Positions 1-11,997 of a stretch of DNA of 64,000 nucleotides are shown here, in pieces. A program made the position numbers and the translations under genes. The notes below the pieces were generated by a model. It made no database searches. It had not been told where the DNA came from and was given only the letters and a program-made list of their open reading frames with translations. The DNA lies in assembly GCA_001051155.2 (NCBI GenBank), contig JYIP02000003.1, positions 5,084,001 to 5,148,000 on the forward strand, given 5' to 3'. Source of the DNA: Chrysoporthe austroafricana. Taxonomy: Eukaryota; Ascomycota; Sordariomycetes; Diaporthales; Cryphonectriaceae. Every line of letters starts with the position of its first letter. Positions within the stretch are counted from its first letter, which is position 1.

Positions 1-3000
1 TACTAGAGTCATCAATGACTGTCACATCACAAAGTAGTTCCGAGTCCTGGTCACCTGCAGAGGAAGTATCTGAACGAACGTGGCAGATATACCGCTTGCC
101 ACCTGTCATGGCGCTGCTGACGCGAAGCCTCTCCCAGCCGGTGGAGACGTATAGTACATCCTCCGGCTTGGACGGACTTGAATTGACCATGAAGCCTGCC
201 GCCTGCGCTATGCCGTCTAGCCAGCAGGGGTCGAAGGTGAAGGTGCAGCCACTTGGTGTCGCGCGCGTGTCAAGCTGGACAACGGCCTCGTTGAAGCTGT
301 GGTTGATGTATATGGCAGCAATAGACCAGTATTGTTTCTGGTATGTTGTGACAGGATCAAATATCTTGTACACCATGTCTCGAAGAAGTCGGTGGACAGG
401 CTTGTGGGAAGCATCTTCCGTTGCCTTCATAAGCTTGGTCGCTCGTTCGTGTAAGAGGTAGTGTATGCGCGACCAATCGCGTACCCAGTGCTCCCCACCC
501 TCGAGAACGATGACCTTGCAACGTGCATGATCCTTGTCTGAAGAGACGCTGATATCGACAGACGATGCGCACTTGGTGTCGGTTGATGCGACCACCTTAA
601 CGATTTGAGGCTTGGGGCCCCCATTCAGCGTCAAGGGTGCTGAGATGTAAGCTTGTCGGATCTCCATGGCCACATCTTGGCCCTTGTCATGGTGGAGCTG
701 GGCACGTATATAGCGGGCCGCAGTGTAAGCCATGTCGGCGTATACACAGCTGGGAGTGAGTTCCACACCGACGACATTATGTCCCTGTATGAGGTCTCTG
801 AGCGGCGACTGTTGGAGATCTGTTAAGAATGTGACTGAGCCGCCGTTCGGGGTCATCCTCTCTGTCTCGACACGGTGCAGACATGAGCTGATCATGGGAC
901 TGATCAATTCCGTTGTCTTTGTCGAATCTGGTGCTGCAGCTGTCATCTGAGGTCTTATTCGTAGTTGGGTCTCGAGCTCATCGACCTTGCGCTGTATCGC
1001 CGCTACGCCCCCTTGGTAAGGTATCCAGAAATCTTTGGTATCGAAGAAATACGACGGCAAGTCTAACAGCCTCACGCTAGCATTGTACGGCATGTTGTAT
1101 TCGGCCCAGTTGACCGAGAGCCCGCTGCGATATGCTTGTGCCACAATTGCGGGCAGTGTCTTCCATGCGGTTTCAGGCTTTTCTAGACACGGAAAGATGT
1201 TCAAGGACCGCTGCAGGATTGTTCGTGCCATGGTTGAGCAGAAAGTGGAGGGTCCAACTTCCAATACTATGCTTCTCTCATCGAGCATGCCATTGGACTT
1301 TAGAGATCGCAGGGCTGCATCAAATTGCACTGGCTTTCGGGCGTGGTCAACTAGGTACGCTGGCGAGAACGCATCGTCGTCCGTCGTTGAATTGACAATT
1401 CTTCCCAGTAGAGTTGAAGCAATCGGGTGCTTGGGTTGAGAAAAGCGGACAAACGATGCCTGGCTGCTATACGCATCTAGAATGGGATCCAACTGCGGTG
1501 AGTGGAAGGCGTAAGGTGTAGATACCATCGCATAATTTCGGTCGTGCTTGGAACAATCTGCTTTTAGTTTGTCGAGCTCCGCCCGAGGTCCGCTAATGAC
1601 GGTTGACTGTGGGCCGTTGTAGCATGATAAGACGCAATTGTCCACAATGCTATCCTGGAGAATTTGCCGTGCGATACTTTCTGAGGCGCGGAGTACCAGC
1701 ATTCCGTGGGTATCTCGTGAGCAGAGCCTATCCAGGAGGACAGCTCTGCTTCCCACAAGGTATAGGGTGTCTGAGACTGTCAGCACGCCTGCTATGCACA
1801 AGGCAGCGTACTCTCCCAAGCTATGCCCGATGGAAGCCGTAGGATTAATGCCCCAAAGTTGCAGGAGTCTTGCTAGAGCTATCTCTAGTGCTACAACTGC
1901 GAGCTGAGACACAACGGTGTCCGCAGGGGGCGCATCTGCCTGTGGTTCTTCCAGAACGGTTTGGAGGAACGAAGGTAATCCAAGTGCACGGCAAATGCCA
2001 TCTAGCTCTAGTAGATTGTCCTTAAACGGGGGGCAGGTGTCGTAAAGGATCCTTCCATAGCCCTCAAAACGCAGGCCTTGTCCTGGGAACATGAACACCA
2101 CGGAGGGTGCTGCTGTGGATGCGGAAGCGGCCGATAAGGGCAAATTGTGATTGTCCGATTCTCGAGATAATTCCTGGACGAGCTCATCAGTACTGGATAC
2201 GCAGTAAGCTACCCGCATTGGATGGTGCTTTCTGTGTGATGTGGTCGTGCAGGCCAGGTCCTCGATTCTGGTATTTAGATGAGCCTTGAGATAACCAAGG
2301 AGCCGCCTTTGATTTCCTGCTAATGACACAGCAGTCTTGGCTGAAATCGCGACTACTTGCTGAGACCGAGGATCTAGTGTATTTGTAAACGCAGTCTCGC
2401 AGCTTTGTGGCTCCTCAACCACCACGCACGTATTCCCTCCTGAAGCGCCAAAGCTACTTATGAGCGCTCTCCTTGGCTCGGTCGATGTTGGGAATGGCGT
2501 CATGACTCGAGGGACGAGGATATGTGCCGTCTTCAGAGGCGGAAACTTGGGGTTTAGCCGAGTCTTGATGCCCACATGAGGCGGAATGGCTTTCTCGCGG
2601 AACATCAGCAGCGATTTTATCACTGAAGTGATGCCGGCAACCTAAGAAGAAACTTTCAGTTATAACTAAGGACTTTACCCAAAGGAATTGACACATGAAA
2701 AAAAGAGAAAATGCAGGGCGGAGAGATTGGAAACTCACGGCCTCACCATGCCCAACGTTGGCTTTGACACCTCCCACATAAAGAGGATTTTCAGCAGTCC
2801 GGGTAGCAGAAAAAGTCGAGAAAATGGACTCCATCTCTTTTGAATCACCGGCCTGGGTACCTGTACCATGGGCTTCGACATAATGGATCTGCTGAGGACG
2901 CAAGCCCGCCTTCTGCAGAGCCTCTTGGTAAAGCTTTCGCTGTGCAGGAGAGTCTGGCTGAGTAATAGACACTGCATGCGCTGAGTGGTTCGTCGTGACG

Positions 3001-5325
3001 CTTCGTATAACTCCCTGGATGTTGACGAGCCGAGCAGTCGCGTCCTCCAGTCGCTTCAATACCAGCACGCCACATCCCTCGCCGCGGCAGTACCCGTCCG
3101 CAGACTCGTCAAATGTCTTGGACGACCCCGTTGGAGACGTGAATCCTGCGCGGATTAGACCAGCGTATAAATTAGGACCAGTGATCACATTGGCACCGCC
3201 CACGATAGCTACGTCGCAGTCTCTGTTCTGTAGAGCTGCGCATGCCATGTGTATGGCGGCATTGCCGGACGAGCACGCTGTATCGACAGTGAAAGAAGGC
3301 CCTTCCCACTTGAAGATATAGTTCAGTCGGCCGGCTGCGAAAGCCCGCAGTCCTCCCGTAACGAAGTACATGTCAATATCCTGACTTGTGTTATATTCCA
3401 TCCCTAGCAAGAGCGTCTCTCTGTCAGCAGGTACATGGACGAGGGTAAACAAAAATCAACGTGAAGCGATCAGACAAAGGGAAAAAATACAAATGCTTTC
3501 GCAGAATTTGAAAGGAGCACGAACAGTCATTTCCAGTAATCGAGACGAACGATCCAATTCTCTCTTGTGCCTCACGTCCAGGTTCAGAGCCCTCAGGATA
3601 CCCTGCCATCTCAAGAGCCTCGTAAGTTGTCATTAAAAGCAATCGATGAGCGGGATCAGTCTGCATCGCTTCTCGAGGTGACATGTTGAATAGGCGATGG
3701 TCGAAACTGCCTGGGTCTTTCAAGAAGCAGCCGTATGTTGTCGGAGTACTGTTCTTCGCTCGACCTGATGCGTCGCCGTGAAGGTTCATGTCGAAGCGGC
3801 TGTTCGGAACCTGAACATGTACGAAGAATTCTATCAGCTGACATAGCAAAGGGGGAACAGAAGTAAGATAAAGGCGCAACAAACCTCCTGATGCAAGTCT
3901 TTGCCATCCTTGAGAGTCTTCCAAAAGCCTTCAAGGTCGTCGCTGCCGGGAAGCCTGCTGGCCATACCAACAATCGCGATGGCGCCAGGCCAGCTATTGT
4001 CATCTCCTAGCGAGTGCGGTTCTTGCATTTGGATTGAAGCCTCATGAAGGTCAGCTTTGTCCAGGGCCCGTCTAATCGCGTTTTTGGCGTTGCTAGATCC
4101 AAAGATGTGGACGCCAACGTGCTCCTCCTGGGAACTGGCTAGTCTCTCGAAAACAGAGCTGAGGACTAAGTCATGATGGACAGAGTTCTGAAATATGTCC
4201 TTGATTGTCATGGATAGCAGTTCTCCCCCTGTTGATCCAGAGTATGGCAATCCGGTACTAGGAGAGAAGAGGGTCCCATTGGCGCTGGTAAGCGAATGAG
4301 ACCACGAAGGCGTTAGAGCACTGGTAATGGCGAAAATGTCTGGTTCCGGAAGATGATCAGCGTGGAATGCAGCAAATACTGGCAGCTCCATCGTTCTCAA
4401 TCCTGAAGGAAGGTCTGCCGAAGAAAGGAATGTCTTAAGCACTGATGGCGGACCGCTCACGGTAAGGCTCGACAGTGACCGTGCACTAACATAAAGGCGC
4501 TGCAAGGTAGGTGAATTCTGAAAATAGTGACATAAGCTTCCCAGTCCATACTCAAGAAGCACCCAGATATTTCAAGTCCCAGGGAGACTTGCCTGTGTGC
4601 TATTGAATCTATCCAAGGCCGACTGCACTTCAGCTATGCTGTTGGCAGAGACGGCGACGGACCAGCTTTCTGTGCTATCCTCGATATTCTCAGATCGATG
4701 TTGAATGCCAATTCCAAGCCTCAGGGCCACCAGAAGCATGTCAAGAGATCCAGCTGTAATTTGCGGGAGACTTGTCGAAGAAACCACTGCAACGGCAGGT
4801 AGGAGACCTGTACAAACACCAACGACATGTTGCGATGACAGAAGACTATGGTCTTTTTCGAGATGCCTATTAAAAGTTTTGTCAGATGAATTAAATCAGG
4901 ACGGTCTGGAGAGATAGCTGTTCTTCTTTCTCTATTCTTGCCAAGAGGCCCAGGGGTGAGACTCACAGAAGAAAGTCACCCATCTGGGCTAGGTATAGTG
5001 CAACGGTGTAGAGCACCGCGTTTTGGTCTGCTTCTGTACTATCGCATCTATCCGCTGCATCTGAGACTGATCGGAGGACAGGAAGATAGCGTCGTTCATC
5101 CTCCTGCAAACGCGAGGCTTCCAACCGCAGAAGCTGGACGGACCGGTCGAAGAATTGTCTGAGCAAGACAGACGTCGCGCAGTGCCTCACAAGCTGGCGA
5201 AGAGCGGGCCCCGGGCTGAGAGTCTGCCCTCCGAAGTACAACACTTGAGTCGAGGGCTGCATGGTGCTGGTCATAGTGCTGTTGCTGAACCTGCTGGTGG
5301 CCGTTGGTTGAATAATCGGGCTCAT
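1..5325 (-). CDS. Non-reducing polyketide synthase (SAT-KS-MAT-PT..., C-terminus outside window)
   Basis: Iterative type I PKS that makes an aromatic polyketide from acyl-CoA starter and malonyl-CoA. Six exons fit one continuous frame: 5325-4967, 4866-4593, 4517-3885, 3810-3525, 3403-2739 and 2641 to the edge (about 1,619 residues visible). In order: SAT domain with GVCTG (Cys about 138); KS from about residue 390 with DTACSS (Cys561), EAHGTGT and KANVGHGEA; MAT with FMFPGQG and GHSLGEY (Ser about 1013); product-template domain with HNVVGVELTP (His about 1360) and WLDGIAQ (Asp about 1548). ACP and releasing domains must lie beyond base 1. The second intron uses a GC donor. The first in-frame Met is used; Mets at 5271 and 5256 are alternatives and would place the SAT fold closer to the N-terminus. 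No stop or frameshift is seen. The product cannot be predicted from the visible part. The gene diverges from the DUF3533 gene. Confidence 0.93.
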
Positions 5326-6384
5326 CAGTTGTTGAACGACGCGGTCTAAAGGAGAAACAAATAGCCTGAAAACGTGGACTGGTCAATTTTGAATGCTAGG
5401 AGAATGTCTGGATTCTCATTCTGTGGCTTTGATACCATCCTGAGCCATCAACGCGACAACAACCGCTTTATCTGCATTCCAATCTGCTGGGATCTGCGGT
5501 CCCTGGTCCCCGGGTCCTCACCGCTGGCCCAGCCTTGCCAATAATGAAGTTTGATTGAGTGTATTGATCAGGGTTGCTTCCGACGCATACTACGACAAGA
5601 CGACGTTGCCTCACGGCTGTTCATATTGGTGGTTTGGGACCAATGAGGAAATGTCCACAATCCTCCGGCTTCTATCTACGAAATACTAAGCCGCCGATGT
5701 GATGATCTGAATCTATTTTGTTTCTGCCAGAGGCAATAAAACCCAAGGGAAGCAATCTTTTATTGCGGTGCAGCTTACAACTGGCAGCCACAACGGGCAG
5801 CTAGCGAATCGAGGCATAGCTAATGTCATCCGAACAATCCGCCGACGCAAGGGGCAAGTTTGCGAGGTAATAGTGCAAGGATTGCATCGGCGAGTAGGTT
5901 TATGTGGTGACACAACAGCCGCTTTGTCCGTCATCACACGACCTCCTGGTTAGCTCAGACACACGCACACACGCGGCAGAGTTCCTACGGAATACTAGCA
6001 GATAAACATAATTACTATGTACATAGTGAATGTACTGTATACTTACGTAATCAGGCGGAAAGGAGGCGGAAAGTCGGCGAAAATGGGAGCCCGAAATCTA
6101 TCTCTGTCCTCCCTCGTTTGTCTGGTATGCTGAATTAATCCGTGTCTGTTTGCCAATCGCGACAGCCCGTCACTTTTCTTTGTCGCACCATGACGAAACT
6201 CGCCCTTTCGCGCCACATTACTCCTCTTATTCGGAATCTAGGTCCAGTGATCCAGCGTTCCCACTCTACAAGCCCAAACCAAACTTGCTGCGTTCCTCCA
6301 GCTTGTTTCCTGACTTCACACTGGCTCCAAGTCGTCAACTCGGTTGATCCAGCAGCTAGGTGTTTGTGATACAGGCACCTGTCG
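5326..6384. promoter_or_regulatory. Divergent intergenic region between the PKS and the DUF3533 gene
   Basis: About 1.06 kb separates two divergently transcribed start codons, so it should carry both promoters. No convincing ORF lies inside. TCGGCGA occurs twice (around 5888 and 6073). I found no perfect TCG-N5-CGA site of the classic AflR type here. No tRNA or repeat is seen. Confidence 0.45.
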
Positions 6385-7864
6385 ATGAAATCCCCTACCA
6401 TGATGGCAGCACCGCCAACCCAGACAGTCACGCAGGACAGCAAGCCTTCGTCAGAGGGCGATGTCCATTCTCCTCAACCGGCAAAGGCGTTCAGCCAGGC
6501 CCGCTTTGGTACTGCAACCGTCATAGTCGCTCTCTCTGTGATCATTCTCTTCGTCGGCAATCTTACCTATCTTTTTGGCTCTACCTTTCATCAAGCGTCC
6601 CGTAACCATGCTTTCGCGATCGTGGCCGTCAACTACGACACGGCTAACAGCACTGTCTGTACGTAACTTCGTTCTATAGTGCTATTCCTCTCTGATCACT
6701 ACTAAGGATGGGTGGGCATGGGGGTATTGGCGAGGCCAGTCTTTGACATGAATATTTATCTACAGGGACGGCATTCCTCGAGGCCTACAGTGCCATACGC
6801 TCCGACTCCTTTGCATCACTCGAGGTTCGCGACGCCTCCCAATATCCTGATGCTGACCAGCTTGCCCACGCGGTTCGTCAACAGGCGTACTGGGGCGCGC
6901 TGTACGTGCAAGCCGGGGCCTCTTCGAGACTATCCGAGGCCGTCACTGGACAGGCTCCATCCTACAATGCTAGCCAAGCTGTCACCTACGTATGGAACGA
7001 GATCCGCTATCCCGCCGTGAGTGCTTCCGTTATACAGGCTGGCTTGTTACAGCTGCAATCAGCCGCAACGGGCATTTACCAGGCAGGCGCCGCCAGCCAA
7101 CTCCTCCGCGGTATGAATTCAACGAAGGCACGAGCCGCGGTGTCCGCGTACATCACCCCATTTAATGCAACAGAAATCAACGTGTCACCCGCACCGCAGG
7201 CCGAGAAAGCCTTTTACAACACCGTCGTAGTGGCCATGAGCATTGTGCAGCAGAACATCTTTCTCATTGCCTTCAGTGGCATGTCCAGACAACTCGGCCT
7301 GTTTCAAAAGCCCTTCAAGACCTCTGGCACGTGGGCTCTTTGCGTTGGTCTGGCGTACACACTGCTCAGCTCGTTGCTCACTGCTACCTACGTCTGGGCC
7401 TTCCGCGAGGGCTGGGAGGTCACAGGATACCAGTTCGCCTTGACCTGGCTGGTGCTCTGGCTTGTCCAGCATATTTACTACCAGCTTATTGATGGGACTT
7501 TGTCCTTCATCCCCCTCCAGTACTACTCATTCTTGATCATAACCTGTATGAAAATCTCCATAATCCTCTCCTTTCTTTGGCCAGAAAAGAAAATAGCTGA
7601 CTCCAGGTGTAAATAGGGGTTTTTCTCAACATCTCCTCGACCGTCTTCCCACTCGAAAACGGTCCAGGCTTCTACAGATGGGGACATGCATTGCCGGCTT
7701 ACCAGTCTTTGCAGGCCCTGATTAACGTCTGGACGCACGCTTCATACAAGCTTTACGAGTCACTGCCAATTCTGTTTTCCTGGTGGGTTGTAAGCGGCGT
7801 TTATGCCGCTGTAGGCGTTTTCAAGAAGGTCAAAACCGAGAGACGCACCATGAGCAAGCTCTAG
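6385..7864 (+). CDS. DUF3533 / SNG1-like multi-pass membrane protein
   Basis: Exons 6385-6658, 6766-7545 and 7617-7864 join in phase to about 433 residues. Both junctions create a split Trp codon. There is one hydrophobic segment near residues 45-65, a large extracytoplasmic-type middle region with several N-x-S/T sites, and then about five hydrophobic segments in the C-terminal half, ending in a short basic tail. This layout and the PLENGPGFYRWGHALPAYQ stretch match the DUF3533 family, whose yeast member SNG1 is linked to resistance to nitrosoguanidine and to plasma-membrane lipid asymmetry. In this cluster it may provide membrane protection or self-resistance, which is inference. Met 6400 is an alternative start. 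It converges on the O-methyltransferase. Confidence 0.82.
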
Positions 7865-8247
7865 TCGACAGGTTGGAATGGCATTCTCTCTCTACTTCAC
7901 ACACTACCTAAGTAGTCGAGCACCGGCATCCGCATCACATAGCGAAATGTTTCTACCCAGCTGGAAATTCAAACTCGCATCTGTCCATATGATGGTCCGT
8001 GTAAAGTGAAGTCGTCGATATTTGCAAGGAACATATCGTTCTGACCGTTTTGATGAATGTTTGCTTTCCAGCCAGGCGACACTTTCTCCACGGCTTCAGC
8101 ATGATACTCTCGTACGCCTTTTGTTCAATAGGGATCGTATTTGTGAAACAAGCAAACATCATCTCTCACGAAGAGATCACAAGCTCCGAAGCAGGGTGGC
8201 GCCAACAATCACGTACCAGAGTACGATTATAGACTGATTGTGTCTAT
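7865..8247. other. Convergent intergenic spacer
   Basis: This 383-bp stretch lies between the 3' ends of the DUF3533 gene and the O-methyltransferase. Short ORFs here have no recognisable content. It presumably holds both polyadenylation regions. Confidence 0.4.
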
Positions 8248-9655
8248 TTATTCCCGCCAAACCACTGTGATGATCCCACTCGATGGCCCAAAGTCGCTAG
8301 TAGTATGCAGCGTCTTCATCCTCTCTACGTGGAACCTCTTATCAGCTTCAGCAAAGATCCTGACCCAGTCGTGCTCCTCCCTCTCCCGTCCCTTCGAGAA
8401 AGCAAGCATCATCATATCGAACGCCCTCACGTCCATCTCATCCAACAGCGTCATCTGGCCTGGTGGAGGCACCACGCTATCAATGACAATAAGCTGCGCA
8501 CCATTCCTCAGGGCCGGCACCTGGTTCTGTAGGATGCGAACACAGTAGTGGTCCGGCCAGTTGTGGAAGCACTGCTTGATGAGGTACACATCAGCAGCCA
8601 CGGTCTGCGGCGTGAAGAAGTTGTAGGGCATGAATTCAATGCGATCGCGCAAGCTCTCAGGAACTTCCGCTTCAGCGCCTGAGATCATCTTAGCCAGGTC
8701 CTGCACGACGAAGCGTAGTTTGGGGTTGTTCCGGGCGAAGTTGACTGCGTCGGCGCCGCGCGAGCCGCCCACGTCGACGACGAGAGCAGATCCCAGACCC
8801 GCCCAGTCATACGCCTGGAGAGCCTTCGTGCGCGGGGCCGTGGTGGGCCGGTTAGTGAACTTGGCGAAGGAGGTCATGGCAAGAGCAAAGCGGCGAGCAA
8901 GCTCGGGCTTCTCGGTCATGAACTCGTAGGAGCTCTTTTCCGTGCCGTGGCTGAGATTGAAGGCCGTGTGGTTGGGCTCGTCGTCGTTCCACTTCTCGAG
9001 AGCATCGACTACGTAATGGCCTGCGGAGAAGCAGTGGTCGGCGAGGAGCCAGAAACCCTCCTTGAGCAGAGGATTCTCTGCGAGCATGCGCGACGCGAGC
9101 GAATGGGCTACGAAGCCCGGACGTGGCTCGCAAAAGAGCCTGCTGTGCACCATTGCGTATCGCATGATACGGCGCATGTCTGTCTCCTGGATATTGCACT
9201 TCTGGGCTAGCTCGCCGAAGGACAGCTCACCGCCGACGGGGACCTTATCGGCGATGTTCCACCTGGAAAGTGCATGCAGGCTGACGCCGCTCGCCTATAC
9301 CCGAAGGCCACACTAAATCAATATGATAGAAAATGTGCTGCACAATTCACCTCGACACACTGATACACGGTAATAAAAATAAAAAAAAAGAGTAATGAAC
9401 AGTGGAACGTACAATGGGCCTTAGGAATGCCATAGGACCTTGGAGCAAGTCGGACAGCTCCTTAGCCGCTTCCATGGCCTTCACTCGAGCATCGTCTATG
9501 TCTTCGTCCTCGGCCTTGATACCGAAGTCAGACGGGCCATCGATTGCAAACGAAGGTTCGGGAAGCCCATGGTCTTTAAGATAGGCATCCAGAGCTTTGG
9601 TTTTCTCGAGGATCAGCTCAGCGAGCTGCACAAGCTTGGATGAAGATGGAGACAT
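8248..9655 (-). CDS. SAM-dependent O-methyltransferase, class 2 (plant COMT-like fold)
   Basis: Exons 9655-9413 and 9294-8248 join in phase 0 to about 429 residues, the usual size for fungal polyketide O-methyltransferases. The N-terminal part has a helical/winged-helix dimerisation character. The SAM-binding glycine motif VVDVGGSRG lies near residues 253-261, an acidic ribose-binding residue follows in FVVQDL, and the catalytic histidine is expected in KQCFHNWPDH (about His325). It probably methylates a phenolic hydroxyl of the PKS product or a derivative. It lies between the DUF3533 gene and the regulator, which supports co-regulation. No defect is seen. The substrate position cannot be inferred. 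Confidence 0.9.
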
Positions 9656-10936
9656 GATGTCAATGGAAGCTTCGTCTGAAATTGAACAATGGGTTGGGAA
9701 AGGAGTGCCTGATGTTGAGGTGGGTTTGAATGCACCTATTGCGAAAAGTCTGACAATGACATCTTATATCTACGTAGGTAGATTGTGAGGGCCGAGACGA
9801 CCAGCCGAACTCAAGGCTGAAGACGGCCGAGTCTCGGTGTTGAAGTTACATGTAGGTATGCAAGTATCGCAGTCAATTCCTGTTGGGATATTGTGTCAGG
9901 CTATCCAAAAGCTCGCAGATAGACGACGTAACCTTCCACGCGCACGGAGTGGGGGCTGGAGCCCAGTGGACTCTTGCTCATCCTTCGGACGGTCAGGTGC
10001 AAACCCCTGAGACATTATTGAATAAAATCCAATAATCTAGAGCGCCGGCGGTTTCTCGAAAGTACCACACAGTGTTGGGCATGAGGCCGAAACATTACAC
10101 TCCCTGTCGGGCTCTTTTGTCGCCCGTGCGATCATTTTCTGGGATTTGTTACTTGCAGCTGACAGAGCTGCAAGCGGTAACTAGGAGCCCCGGCTCCACT
10201 CTAAACGGAACAGAGGGTTGGAAAGATACCAGTGTAGAAGAAAAAGCAAAACAAACAGGAACTCGCCGATTGTGCATTGCATGAGCATCGGAGGAATACA
10301 AAAGCGGGAGACAAGGGAGGATCTCGCCGGTGTCCTGATGCACGTAACGTCTGTAGAGACATGGCGTATCTGCCCTATGCCGCATCGGCGTATCCTAAGA
10401 GGCAGTCGCCGATCATAAGTACATAATTAGTAGCTGAAAATGGCTTACCGGTCCCGATTCAACCTGCACAAGCGTGTGCTGTATCTGGTCTAGGAAAAGT
10501 CCAGCATTCCGAGTGAACGAGACGAGCCAATGCAATGGAAAGAGATTAAGTATAATAATAATGGAAACCTACGTATCACACCATGAAAGATATTACTGTA
10601 CCACAACATCTACAAATTAAGAACAACCTGGAAATGTTGTGTCAAGGTGGTATCGTGATATTACTACTCATTCTTGAAAATCGAAAACGCCCATCTTGAA
10701 CTTCTTCCAAATTTCCCTGGCGCAGTGTCTTTCGATCTCTCAATTCCAAGCTATTGCTATAGGTGGAAATCGTTTCTAGCAGGATAATTTCTTCACCTGA
10801 GATGCTATCCACTTCGATCTCGCACAGGTCCCTAGTAATCAATTAACTGATTAGCATCTTATACCGTCGCAACCATGGGCATCTCCCTCGCGTTCTATGA
10901 GCTTCATATTGTCTATGCCTATAACTGAAAGTCCAT
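9656..10936. other. Intergenic region between the O-methyltransferase and the regulator
   Basis: About 1.28 kb contains the O-methyltransferase promoter and the 3' flank of the regulator. A small minus-strand ORF (10642-10842) has no recognisable features and is not called. The one striking element is a perfect palindrome at 9827-9837. Confidence 0.4.
9827..9837. promoter_or_regulatory. CCG-N5-CGG palindrome, candidate Zn2Cys6 site
   Basis: CCGAGTCTCGG is a perfect inverted repeat 172-182 bp upstream of the O-methyltransferase start. Binuclear zinc-cluster regulators commonly bind paired CCG/CGG triplets, and such a regulator is encoded about 1-2 kb away. It differs from the classic AflR TCG-N5-CGA consensus. 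GCCGAGACG at 9791 is a nearby half-site-like copy. Function is inferred only. Confidence 0.4.
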
Positions 10937-11997
10937 CTAAGTAAGCACTGTGCATTCTGATAAGCTTTCGTTCATTCGTTCCACCTCAGCTGCCACTGCC
11001 ATATCAACGAAAGCGTAAACACCGTTCCACTCGCAACAGGCCTGCATTCGTCTCTGGAGCTGTGTGCGCAAACGCTCCACCTTTTCTACATCCATCCGAA
11101 CCATCTGCCGCCGAAGAATTCTAGCGTCCTCATCATCCATGCGACATGATCCTACGTACACAGCCTGGACCCTGGTCTCGACTGCAGTGTCGTTCTCCGT
11201 CAGCTTGGACCATGACCACCGAGCCGCACGGATTGAGGTCAAGACGCCCTGCAACAGGAGATAGCCGGTCATGAGGAGGGGTGGTGGGTGCGAGCCTCGA
11301 CAAGCTAACATCTCATGTAGCACTTGCAACACGCTTTTGTTGCTGTTCAAAATGAAATCAAATGCGGCGACTGCGGGCGACAAGCAAGGAAGCGTCTTGT
11401 TTTCCAAGAGACTTGCCACCTCTATGCTACATTTGCACACGGTTTTTGAAGGCACTAATGGTGATCCTGATTCGAAGTCTGTGCATATGGTGTCGTCGAT
11501 TGTAGAGGCGCGGTTCTCGGCATATAATGGCAGCGTGTAAGGTGGAAGGTCCGAGCAAATGATGGGACGCTCTTGTGAGATGGAAGGTAGATGCTCGTTC
11601 CCGTTCCTCGCCATGAGCTCTTCAAATTCCGCATCAATTATAGAAGAGTCCCACCAGGAGCTGCAATTCGCCAAGAGTTAGCTGAAACATAGCAAGGCAC
11701 AGTATATGATTAATCGACCGAATGATAAGTCTCTGTTTACTTGGTATGGTCTGCAGGAACCGGCGCGCCGGGGATATCCTGCGGCATTGGCCTCAAATCC
11801 ACTTCAGAGTCGTCAGTGGCTGCCTCCGTCGGCGTCTTGTTCTTTGAACCCTTGGCTCGGCCCAACGGCCTGGCAGGGCTCCGAACACAATGTCCATTCC
11901 GCTGCTGGCATCGTACACATACTGATGAAGCGTGATCAAAGATACACCGAAGCTTGTCGCGGTGACACCTGTCGCACGATTTCCGCAACACCAACAT
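10937..11997 (-). CDS. AflR-like Zn2Cys6 transcription factor (probable cluster regulator)
   Basis: Exons 11997-11741 and 11660-10937 join in phase 2 to about 326 residues. A binuclear zinc cluster with six cysteines (CDRCHRDKLRC, then C-x2-C-x6-C) lies at about residues 8-34. It is followed by the basic linker RPLGRAKGSKNK, a low-complexity acidic/proline region, and an all-helical C-terminal half of the kind found in AflR-type regulators. It probably activates the neighbouring PKS, O-methyltransferase and DUF3533 genes by analogy with aflatoxin-type regulators. The start is uncertain: the frame stays open upstream to 12360, but the Met just before the zinc cluster is favoured. No stop or frameshift is seen. 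Confidence 0.85.

Noticed and set aside
15..461. 148-codon plus-strand ORF at the left edge
   Set aside because: It is antisense to the PKS product-template exon, whose frame carries the catalytic Asp motif and stays open to the edge.
1035..1439. 134-codon plus-strand ORF
   Set aside because: Antisense shadow of the PKS MAT-PT linker region.
5326..6384. Classic AflR sites (TCG-N5-CGA) in the divergent promoter
   Set aside because: I scanned for the motif by eye and found only TCGGCGA half-like elements, not a true spacing match.
7185..7472. 95-codon minus-strand ORF
   Set aside because: Shadow of the DUF3533 second exon, which shows membrane segments and in-phase splicing.
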